Under the pieces are notes generated by a model. That model was not told where the DNA came from. It did no database searches and was given only the letters and a program-made list of their open reading frames with translations. The position numbers and the translations under genes are program-made. 13,804 nt of DNA from CAVZLD01 sp964522605. Its GTDB lineage: Bacteria; Planctomycetota; Planctomycetia; Pirellulales; Pirellulaceae. Positions 7,147-13,804 of the stretch are shown piece by piece. The stretch is taken from positions 1 to 13,804 of the forward strand of contig CAZFWV010000170.1 of NCBI GenBank assembly GCA_964522605.1. Reading direction: 5' to 3'. The first letter of the stretch is position 1. Every line of letters begins with the position of its first letter.

Positions 7147-8451
7147 ATGCCCGATCCCGGTACCCCTACGAAAACCGCCCGATTACTGCTCGACGGCAAG
7201 GAGATTGAACTCCCGATTATCGAGGGAACGGAGGGGGAGCGTGCGCTGGATATTTCAAAGCTGTTGCGTGAAACCCACCTGATCACGCTCGATGACGGCT
7301 TTGTCAACACGGGGCAGACGATCAGTAAGATCACGTTTCTGGACGGGGATGAAGGCATCCTGCGGTACCGTGGTTATCCGATTGAGCAATTGGCGCAGGA
7401 ATGTGACTTCCTCGAGTGCTGTTACCTGCTGATCTACGGGGAACTGCCGAACGAGGAACAGCTCGATGCGTTCACGAATTCCATTCGACGGCATACGATG
7501 CTGCACGAGGATATCCGTTCGTTCTTCAATGGATTCCCCCGCGACGCCCATCCGATGGCGATTTTGCTGTCGGTCGTCAATGCGCTGTCGACCTTCTACC
7601 AGGACTCCTTGGATCCGAACGATCCGCAGCAGGTCGAAATCTCGATTCATCGACTGTTGGCCAAGTTGCCCACCATTGCGGCCTATAGCTTCAAGAAGTC
7701 GATTGGCCAACCATTCATTTATCCGCGGAACGATCTGAACTATTGCGAGAACTTCCTGCGGATGATGTTCGCCGTTCCGTGTGAACCCTATGAATTGGAT
7801 CGGGATTTCGTTCGCGCTCTGAATATGCTGCTGATCGTCCATGCCGATCACGAACAGAATTGCAGTACGTCGACCGTCCGAATCGTCGGTTCGTCGGAAG
7901 CCAACCTGTTTGCCTCCGTTGCAGCGGGCATCGGAGCACTCTGGGGACCTTTGCATGGCGGAGCCAATGAGGCCGTCGTGATGATGCTCGAACAGATCAT
8001 CGCGGACGGAGGTGACGTGCAGAAATACGTGGAAATGGCCAAGGACAAGAGCCATGGGTTCCGGCTGATGGGCTTTGGTCATCGCGTGTATAAGAATTAC
8101 GATCCACGCGCACTGATCATCAAGTCCGCCTGCGACAAGCTTCTGGAAAAGCACCACATCAAGGATCCTCTGTTCGAGGTTGCGAAACACCTCGAGGAGG
8201 TCGCGCTGCACGATTCCTACTTCGTCGAGCGGAAGCTTTATCCGAATGTCGACTTCTATTCGGGAGTCATTTACCGCGCGATGGGGATTCCTGTTCCCAT
8301 GTTCACCGTCTTGTTTGCCATGGGGCGATTGCCCGGATGGATCGCCCATTGGGTCGAGATGCAGAACTCACCCACCCGACGAATCTCCCGCCCTCGACAG
8401 ATCTACGACGGTCCGACCCGCCGCGAATTTGTGCCGTTGAAGCAGAGGTGA
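7147..8451 (+). CDS. gltA: Citrate synthase, type II (GltA-like)
   Basis: Condenses acetyl-CoA with oxaloacetate to citrate, the entry step of the TCA cycle, in the cytoplasm. Seen: 434 residues, the size of hexameric type II enzymes such as E. coli GltA (about 427). The catalytic set is present: His270 in WGPLHGGANEA (266-276), His312 in FGHRVYKNYDPRA (310-322) and Asp369 in PNVDFYSG (366-373). The conserved HADHEQN is at 232-238, and the N-terminal domain has TFLDGDEGILRYRGYPIE (63-80). The C-terminus WIAHWVEM...RPRQIYDG matches the family. The start ATG has GAGG at 7134-7137, nine bases upstream. It stands alone, with its own promoter and more than 200 bp of repeat-bearing DNA on each side. 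Confidence 0.97.
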   Translation: MPDPGTPTKTARLLLDGKEIELPIIEGTEGERALDISKLLRETHLITLDDGFVNTGQTISKITFLDGDEGILRYRGYPIEQLAQECDFLECCYLLIYGELPNEEQLDAFTNSIRRHTMLHEDIRSFFNGFPRDAHPMAILLSVVNALSTFYQDSLDPNDPQQVEISIHRLLAKLPTIAAYSFKKSIGQPFIYPRNDLNYCENFLRMMFAVPCEPYELDRDFVRALNMLLIVHADHEQNCSTSTVRIVGSSEANLFASVAAGIGALWGPLHGGANEAVVMMLEQIIADGGDVQKYVEMAKDKSHGFRLMGFGHRVYKNYDPRALIIKSACDKLLEKHHIKDPLFEVAKHLEEVALHDSYFVERKLYPNVDFYSGVIYRAMGIPVPMFTVLFAMGRLPGWIAHWVEMQNSPTRRISRPRQIYDGPTRREFVPLKQR

Positions 8452-8467
8452 GAAGAGGCTGGAGGCG

Positions 8468-8488
8468 GGAGACTGGAGACTGGAGACT
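8468..8488 (+). repeat. Tandem heptamer ggagact x3
   Basis: Seen: three perfect copies of ggagact (8468-8474, 8475-8481, 8482-8488) 16 bp after the gltA stop codon. Purine-rich; no coding role. Copy number of such a short tandem could vary between strains. Confidence 0.85.
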
Positions 8489-8519
8489 GTAGGCGGGATC
8501 GAACGGACGAGACGGATGT

Positions 8520-8565
8520 CCACGGATCGGGCCGTGCTGATCCGTGGCCTCTGTTGAATCCGTGG
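8520..8565. repeat. Inverted repeat plus direct copy of CCACGGAT
   Basis: Seen: CCACGGATC (8520-8528), a 10-nt loop, GATCCGTGG (8539-8547), a perfect 9-bp stem, then another ATCCGTGG at 8558-8565. The hairpin is about 68 bp after gltA and could end or stabilise its transcript, but no T-run follows. It may equally be a fragment of a dispersed intergenic repeat. Confidence 0.6.
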
Positions 8566-8618
8566 TTACTTCTCCCCACTTCGGCCCAAACTGAACGCGG
8601 TTGCTTCTCGCTCGTGTC

Positions 8619-8880
8619 CTTTGAAGTTGCACGTAGCCGAATTCGTGAGAATTCGGAGGTCTCGAGCGGNNNNNNNNNNNNNNNNNNNNNNNNNNNNNNN
8701 NNNNNNNNNNNNNNNNNNNNNNNNNNNNNNNNNNNNNNNNNNNNNNNNNNNNNNNNNNNNNNNNNNNNNCACGTAGCCGAATTCGTGAGAATTCGGAGGT
8801 CTCGAGCGGGCGACCCAGCGGCAAAGCCCCCGAATTCTCACGAATTCGGCTACGAACTCACGAAATGTGCAACTTCAAAA
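8619..8880. mobile_element. MITE-like element with 14-bp terminal inverted repeats and a REP-like pair
   Basis: Seen: ctttgaagttgcac (8619-8632) and gtgcaacttcaaaa (8867-8880) are inverted repeats matching at 13 of 14 positions. Both are flanked outside by the perfect 8-bp direct repeat ctcgtgtc (8611-8618 and 8881-8888), as expected of a target-site duplication. Inside are GTAG-plus-hairpin units CCGAATTC-GTGA-GAATTCGG at 8633-8656 and again at 8773-8796, and the mirrored unit at 8830-8853. A 13-nt piece (8854-8866) separates the right inner unit from the right terminus and looks like a partial copy of it. If the gap is an overlap artefact the element is 122 bp. It has no coding capacity, so it would need a transposase in trans. 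Confidence 0.65.
8670..8769. other. Assembly gap (100 N), probably spurious
   Basis: Seen: exactly 100 N. The 40 bases before it (8630-8669) and the 40 bases after it (8770-8809) are identical. This is what two contigs ending in the same overlapping sequence look like when a scaffolder inserts Ns instead of merging them. A true tandem duplication or a longer repeat array in the gap is the alternative. Confidence 0.9.
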
Positions 8881-8888
8881 CTCGTGTC

Positions 8889-9147
8889 TTCGGTCTCCGC
8901 CCCAGCGGTGGCGTTCTCTGGGTGTTGGCCGGATCGAACGCGGCGTCATTCCGCGTCATTCCGCGGCCATGCTGACCGTGTTCTACCAGGGACCTTTGCG
9001 AAATAACCGGATCACGACCGTTAAAGTCTCGCTCTCTCTCCTATTTTGACCAGACCGTTTTGATCTGTGCCTCGCAAGTTTTCCCAACCGATAAACAGAT
9101 GAGGCGGGATCATATCGACAGACGGGCAGGAAGGGAGGCCAGCGACG
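8889..9147. other. Intergenic stretch before the WD40 gene, with a tandem decamer
   Basis: No gene recognised. Seen: a tandem 10-mer gcgtcattcc at 8943-8952 and 8953-8962, and AT-richer DNA around 9000-9060 that should hold the promoter of the downstream pair. TTGACC at 9046-9051 resembles a -35 but has no -10 at proper distance, and TATTTT (9042-9047) lacks a good -35, so no promoter is called. Confidence 0.5.
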
Positions 9148-10224
9148 ATGCGGATTCGAGCGAGCGAAATCTGGCTGGTGATCGTGGCTTGCGGCAGTGT
9201 TTGGTTGCCCGACGTGCGGTCGGCCGAGCCCTTAACGTTGGCCAGTCGTGTGATTCACGTTGCCTCTGCAGACGTCGATGGTGCCGCCCCGGTGATTACC
9301 GCGGTACGGCTTCATCCCACGGGCCGTTACCTGGTCATGGCCGGTGATGACCACGTGGTTCGCGTCTGGGATCTGGCGGATCAGCGGATTGCGTACGAGC
9401 TTCGGGGGCATCTCGACTGGGTTGGCACGGTCGCGTTCTCTCCGGATGGACGCTGGCTGGCGAGTGCCGGAAACGATCACCGCGTGATTCTCAGCGAGGT
9501 CCAAGGCGGGCGTCAGGTTGCGGTGCTCCAGCCACATGAGGGAGCGATCAGTCACGTGCAATTCAGTCACGACGGGCGTCTGCTGGCGGTGGTTGGGTTT
9601 GAGCGGCCGCTGCACATTTATGACACGCAGACCGGACGGCTCGTTCAGACTCGGGTGTGTCCCTGCGGCGACATGCGTGCGATCGCCTTCTCGCCCGACG
9701 ATCGACTCCTCGCTGCCGGTGGCCGCAACGGCCGGATCCGGATTTGGGATCTGACTCGGCAAGACGTCACGCGGACCTTTCCGGCCCACCGCCAACGAAT
9801 CCGTGCGCTCACGTTTGACGATCGTGGCCGACGCCTGATCTCTGCGGGTGAAGATCGCATGGTGTGTGTTTGGGATTCCGAAACGGGTGGGAAACAGTTT
9901 CAGTTAGCCGGTGTACCGGGCAAGGTGTTATCCATGGTGGCTCTGCCGGGCGGCCGATTGGCAACCGCGTGCAGCGACAACGTCATTCGGCTTTGGGATC
10001 TTTCGCAGCAGACTCTGGTCAGTCAGCTGGAAGGTCACACGGGCTCGGTTGCCACGTTGGATGCGAACAGCGAGTGGTTGGTTTCGGGCAGCTACGACAC
10101 CACGGTTCGGCTCTGGCCCATGCCCGAAATGGATGAGGCGCTCGCGAGCCTCCAGCAACAGCAGACTCGGACGGTTTCGCGGGCCCCGCCCGAGTCGGCG
10201 ATCACGGCCACGGCGGAGCCGTGA
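9148..10224 (+). CDS. Secreted seven-bladed WD40-repeat protein
   Basis: A beta-propeller, normally a protein-protein interaction scaffold; the partner is unknown. Seen: 358 residues. A signal peptide spans 1-26 (hydrophobic IWLVIVACGSVWL, cleavage likely after VRSA before EP), so it should leave the cytoplasm. Seven WD units follow, with WD or equivalents at W74-D75, ILS 114-116 (degenerate), Y158-D159, W200-D201, W242-D243, W283-D284 and W323-P324, many preceded by a GH or H dipeptide and FSPDGR-type turns. That count makes one closed propeller. A Gln-rich tail (336-340) ends the protein. GGGAGG at 9133-9138, nine bases upstream, sets the start. Only 47 bp separate it from the LEPR-XLL gene on the same strand, so co-transcription and a shared envelope role are likely but inferred. 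Confidence 0.9.
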   Translation: MRIRASEIWLVIVACGSVWLPDVRSAEPLTLASRVIHVASADVDGAAPVITAVRLHPTGRYLVMAGDDHVVRVWDLADQRIAYELRGHLDWVGTVAFSPDGRWLASAGNDHRVILSEVQGGRQVAVLQPHEGAISHVQFSHDGRLLAVVGFERPLHIYDTQTGRLVQTRVCPCGDMRAIAFSPDDRLLAAGGRNGRIRIWDLTRQDVTRTFPAHRQRIRALTFDDRGRRLISAGEDRMVCVWDSETGGKQFQLAGVPGKVLSMVALPGGRLATACSDNVIRLWDLSQQTLVSQLEGHTGSVATLDANSEWLVSGSYDTTVRLWPMPEMDEALASLQQQQTRTVSRAPPESAITATAEP

Positions 10225-10256
10225 TCGGCAGTTGAGAACGGGAAACGACGAGGACA

Positions 10257-10262
10257 GGGAGG
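10257..10262 (+). promoter_or_regulatory. Ribosome binding site GGGAGG for the LEPR-XLL gene
   Basis: Seen: GGGAGG with nine bases to ATG 10272 and six to the adjacent in-frame GTG at 10269; it cannot separate these two, but it rules out the internal ATG at 10374, which would cut off the conserved VEPMEPRLLLS region. Confidence 0.7.
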
Positions 10263-10271
10263 TTACTCGTG

Positions 10272-13200
10272 ATGCTGTTGAAAAGGCTACGTCGGTGGAG
10301 GCGTGATTCGCTGCGGGACATCCGACGGTTGGCGAGTTCGCCTGCCCGCTGCGCGGTTCGCGGAGTCGAACCGATGGAGCCTCGACTGCTGCTAAGCGTT
10401 CAACCCGTGCATGTCGGGGCGGTCTACATCGAGGAAGATCTGGGCAGCGATTTGCATGGCGACACGCTGCTGGTCACCTTCCAGGGCGGAGCACCAGGTA
10501 CCCAGTTGCAGCGTCTCGAAATCGACGGCGATCAGAATCAACTCGGCTTCAACGCGGGCGACGTCTTCTTCGACACGGAAGAACGATTGACGGGATCGGG
10601 GCACGAACGATATGGCGCGGACCATGCGTTTCCCTTCACGATTGTAGAAAACGAAGGAATCGACGACGTTCAATTCTGGGTGGAGGACGGTACGTCGACG
10701 CTCGTCCTCCAATTCGTTGGCTTCGATGCGGGCGATCGACTGGTCTTCTCAATTGATGTGGACGAAGTCGAAGATTTCGATCCGGCGGAAGACGACGTCC
10801 AGACGATCAACGACGGTTTCGATCCCATTACCTCGGGGGTCGAATTTCAGGGATCGCACCTGACCGCGACGGTGAGTGCGCCTCATTTCGAGACCGCGGA
10901 AGCTTCGTCGACGTTCCTGAACCGGTACGATCCACTGCTCGAAGGCACCTCGCTCGCGCTGCCCGAGGATGATCTCGGTGGTAAGCGAGACCGGACAGCC
11001 GGTGCCGTGACCACCGTGCAGCAGGTGCCGATTCCGGCGGCGATCAGTGGATTCGTCTACCACGATCGGAATCAAAACGGCAGACGCGATCCGGGCGAAG
11101 AAGGATTAGAAGGTGTCGAGATTCAAGCCGTCCCGCTGCAGACGGTCGTCGAACAGGCAGTCGTTTCGGCCTGGACCGACACGGACGGGCATTTCGAATT
11201 CACGGCCCTCATGCCAGGTACTTATCGCCTGGTCGAACCGCTGCAACCAGCCAACTACTGGGACGGATTGGACACCGCCGGGACCGTCGATGGAGAACCC
11301 GTTGGTCAGCCGCGCAACCCAGGCGATACGATTGACGAGATCTTTCTGGGGGGTGGTGCGGTCGGTCGCGACTACTTCTTCGGGGAGTACCAACCCGTCT
11401 CGTTGGAAGGGCAAGTGCACCTCGCAACCCCGGACGGCGACTGTTTCGATGCGAATGCGAGCCAGCGTCCGCTCAGAGACGCGATCGTGCGCCTGCAGGA
11501 TTCCCAAGGTCGGTTGGTCGACGAAGTAACGACCGGCGCCGACGGCCGCTACCGCTTCGAAAACCTCGAACCAGGCACGTACACGATCCTCGAAGTCACT
11601 CCCACGGGCTACTACGATGGCGGCGCCCGTGCTGGACTCGTGGATGGAGTGACACGCGGAATTGTCGTCGATGCTGGACAGATCGCGCAGATCGAGTTGA
11701 TTTCAGGCGACGCGGGGCAAAACTACGACTTCTGTGAATTCGAACCGGTCACCATCTCCGGAGTCGTTTATCACGATCAGAACGACAACGGTCGCCGGGA
11801 CCCGGGCGAGGAAGGACTTGGCGCGAGCGAGATCCACTTGGTTGGCGACAATGGCGAGGTCGTGGCGACGACGCAAACGAATACCGACGGGACGTATCAG
11901 TTCATCGGACCCTATGCCGGGACCTATTCTCTTCAACAAGTCCAGCCCGAGGGATGGCTCGATGGTCGCGACCGTGCAGGGACGATCGCTGGCGTTCCCG
12001 TCGGTCTCGCCCTCAATCCCGGGGATCGCATTGAACAGATTCGACTTCGCTGGGGTGATGATGGGATTGATTACGATTTTGGCGAACTCCTGCCGGTGGG
12101 AATCTCGGGACGCGTCTGTCTCTCGACGACCCTTGGTGACTGCGATCTGCCCGATCAGCAGACGCCGATCAAAGACGTTGTAGTCGAACTGCGGGACGAG
12201 GCGGGACGACTGCTGGATACCAGGCTGACGGATGCTGACGGTCGGTACGTGTTCACGAACCTGATTCCGGGTCGATATTCGGTGCACGAGATCACGCCGC
12301 CTGGTTTGATTGACGGTCAGGCGTCCGCCGGATGGATCAAGGAGCGTCCGGCAGGCGTCGTGCGCGATCCGAATACGGTGACCGATATCGTCTTGTTGTC
12401 CGGTCAACAGGCCACCGAGGTCGATTTCTGCGAACATGAACCATCGACGCTGAGCGGCCATGTCTATCACGACGTTGACAACGACGGACTTCGAGACTCA
12501 ACTGAGCCGCCGATCGGCCAGGCCACGCTTCAGTTGATCACCGCCAACGGTCAGGTTGTCGCGTCGACCGAAACGAATGCCGAGGGCGCGTACCGCTTCG
12601 AGAACCTGCGGGCGGGAATCTACACCTTACGCCAGATTCAGCCGGACGGATGGTGGGACGGGCAGGACGCCGCGGGAACCGTGGATGGGCTACCGAGTGG
12701 AGTGGCAAAGAATCCGGGGGATGAGATCCAGCAGATCGCGATTGGCTGGGGCCAGGCAGGCGAAAACTTCGACTTTGGTGAATTGTTGCCGGCTCGCATC
12801 GCCGGACTGGTCCACGTCGATCTGAACAACGATGGGCAATTGCAGGAGAACGAACGGCCGTTGGCCGGAGTGCGCATCGAATTACTCGATCGCAACGCCA
12901 ACGTCCTGGAAGCGACGGTGACCGATCAGGAAGGTCGCTTCCATTTCGAAGGTTTGCGTCCCGGCGTATATACGTTGCGCGAAGTGCAGCCGGAGGGCTA
13001 TTTTTCCGGCAAACAACGGGCGGGGACAGGCGGTGGCCGCGACGACGTCGAAAACCTGATCGACGAGATCATCGTTCAATCGGGAGATGACTTCGTGGAT
13101 TACGTTTTCTGTGAGGAGCCGCCCGTCGAGATTTCCGGTTACGTCTTTCAAGACGGTCCGACGATCGTTCTGCAATTCGGCGAGTCGCTGCCGGAGGATC

Positions 13201-13804
13201 TGTCGACGATTCGAGACGGTCAGTTCACGCCCGATGATCAACGACTCGGCGGAGTTGTTCTCGAACTCCGCCATGGGATTTTTGGGAGTCCGATTCTCGG
13301 ACAATCCGCGCTGCCAGGGACCTACGGGGATGGGCCCATCACCGTCGTCACGGATTCACGAGGCTTCTATCGTTTCTCGGGCTTGAGAAAAGGAAACTAC
13401 GCCGTCTATGAAATCCAGCCGGAAGGATTCCTCGACGGCATTGATACGCATGGCAGCGTGCCCGCGATCGCGATCAATCGACACGATGACCATCTGCTCG
13501 AACCCCAGATCCTGGCCCAACTGCAACGGGACCCCAACTACGATGCGATCATTCGGATCGCTTTGCCGCCAGGACAGGTTTCCGAGCGAAATAATTTCAG
13601 CGAAATTGCCGTCGACAAGACGCCACCGATCGTGATTGATGTCCCTCCGCCAACTCCCCTGCCGCCACCGCTGCAGACCGAGTTGCCCCCGATTCCCTTG
13701 CGTTACGGTCTGCCGTTGGAACCGCTGCCGTATGCGATCAAGCCGTACGGTCACGTCAATGGAGCGTGGGGGAAGACGTGGCACCTGAGTGTCGTGGACG
13801 GCGG
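10272..13804 (+). CDS. LEPR-XLL surface protein with SdrD B-like repeats (3' end beyond window)
   Basis: Probable exported giant surface or matrix protein; no enzymatic domain seen. At least 1177 codons, open to the window end. Domains: an Arg-rich N-terminus (1-30); GVEPMEPRLLLS (about 31-42), the LEPR-XLL signature of large planctomycete surface proteins with Met replacing Leu; a beta-rich acidic domain (about 44-245, VHVGAVYIEEDLGSD onward); then seven SdrD B-like repeats starting near residues 258, 376, 493, 609, 725, 841 and 952. Typical units open with SGxVYHDxNxNGRRDPGEEGL, a calcium-type acidic loop, pass through TDGxYxFxxLxPGTYxLxE and end in YDFGE or YDFCE. The seventh is longer (insert near 965-985 and near its end). 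A proline-rich linker follows (about 1117-1145). It lies directly after the secreted WD40 gene. The list of antisense frames over it is coding shadow. Confidence 0.9.
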   Translation, partial: MLLKRLRRWRRDSLRDIRRLASSPARCAVRGVEPMEPRLLLSVQPVHVGAVYIEEDLGSDLHGDTLLVTFQGGAPGTQLQRLEIDGDQNQLGFNAGDVFFDTEERLTGSGHERYGADHAFPFTIVENEGIDDVQFWVEDGTSTLVLQFVGFDAGDRLVFSIDVDEVEDFDPAEDDVQTINDGFDPITSGVEFQGSHLTATVSAPHFETAEASSTFLNRYDPLLEGTSLALPEDDLGGKRDRTAGAVTTVQQVPIPAAISGFVYHDRNQNGRRDPGEEGLEGVEIQAVPLQTVVEQAVVSAWTDTDGHFEFTALMPGTYRLVEPLQPANYWDGLDTAGTVDGEPVGQPRNPGDTIDEIFLGGGAVGRDYFFGEYQPVSLEGQVHLATPDGDCFDANASQRPLRDAIVRLQDSQGRLVDEVTTGADGRYRFENLEPGTYTILEVTPTGYYDGGARAGLVDGVTRGIVVDAGQIAQIELISGDAGQNYDFCEFEPVTISGVVYHDQNDNGRRDPGEEGLGASEIHLVGDNGEVVATTQTNTDGTYQFIGPYAGTYSLQQVQPEGWLDGRDRAGTIAGVPVGLALNPGDRIEQIRLRWGDDGIDYDFGELLPVGISGRVCLSTTLGDCDLPDQQTPIKDVVVELRDEAGRLLDTRLTDADGRYVFTNLIPGRYSVHEITPPGLIDGQASAGWIKERPAGVVRDPNTVTDIVLLSGQQATEVDFCEHEPSTLSGHVYHDVDNDGLRDSTEPPIGQATLQLITANGQVVASTETNAEGAYRFENLRAGIYTLRQIQPDGWWDGQDAAGTVDGLPSGVAKNPGDEIQQIAIGWGQAGENFDFGELLPARIAGLVHVDLNNDGQLQENERPLAGVRIELLDRNANVLEATVTDQEGRFHFEGLRPGVYTLREVQPEGYFSGKQRAGTGGGRDDVENLIDEIIVQSGDDFVDYVFCEEPPVEISGYVFQDGPTIVLQFGESLPEDLSTIRDGQFTPDDQRLGGVVLELRHGIFGSPILGQSALPGTYGDGPITVVTDSRGFYRFSGLRKGNYAVYEIQPEGFLDGIDTHGSVPAIAINRHDDHLLEPQILAQLQRDPNYDAIIRIALPPGQVSERNNFSEIAVDKTPPIVIDVPPPTPLPPPLQTELPPIPLRYGLPLEPLPYAIKPYGHVNGAWGKTWHLSVVDG

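Noticed and set aside
7255..8349. 364-codon open frame on the minus strand over gltA
   Set aside because: Shadow of citrate synthase; no domain motif recognised.
8867..9049. 60-codon plus-strand frame before the WD40 gene
   Set aside because: Begins inside the right terminal repeat of the MITE-like element, no ribosome binding site, no recognisable product.
10392..13784. Several minus-strand frames over the LEPR-XLL gene
   Set aside because: The plus-strand frame is open from 10272 to the window end with clear repeat domains; the antisense frames are fragments of 100-255 codons without motifs.

Overview
The window looks like a draft-genome fragment from a planctomycete, probably of the Pirellulales type. 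Three things point there: a very large surface protein whose N-terminus carries the LEPR-XLL signature (here EPMEPRLLLS) followed by SdrD B-like repeats; a secreted WD40 protein just upstream of it; and GC-rich coding sequence with repeat-rich intergenic DNA. Taxonomy is inferred from gene content only. Two runs of exactly 100 N (1702-1801, 8670-8769) are scaffold gaps of unstated true size.

Layout, all genes on the + strand. 1-316 holds two GAGTAC-hexamer repeat modules and a strong leader hairpin. 317-1701 is an Old Yellow Enzyme-family NADH:flavin oxidoreductase, cut at its very C-terminus by the first gap. 1802-2209 is non-coding and carries the same two repeat modules in inverted orientation. 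2210-5449 is mfd (transcription-repair coupling factor). 5555-6901 is an exported SurA/PpiC-type peptidyl-prolyl isomerase, with its own sigma-70-like promoter starting inside the mfd 3' end. 6902-7146 holds an inverted pair of REP-like hairpins followed by a good promoter for gltA (citrate synthase, 7147-8451). 8452-9147 is about 700 bp without a gene; it contains small repeats and a MITE-like element, which includes a second REP-like pair and the second gap. 9148-10224 is a secreted seven-bladed WD40 protein. Only 47 bp later starts the LEPR-XLL/SdrD-B protein (10272 to beyond the window end).

Mfd and the isomerase (DNA repair, envelope folding) and citrate synthase are housekeeping genes. 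The WD40 and LEPR-XLL genes probably form a short operon making exported or surface proteins. I see no defence, CRISPR, phage or biosynthetic cluster. The most unusual content is in the repeats: GTAG-footed hairpins with GTGA tetraloops and one compensatory base change, one pair inside a TIR element flanked by an 8-bp duplication; and paired hexamer arrays with 9-nt cores that bracket the oxidoreductase gene. An uninterrupted 1718-codon reading frame from 293 to 5449 joins the oxidoreductase to Mfd through the Ns; it is an artefact, not a fusion protein.
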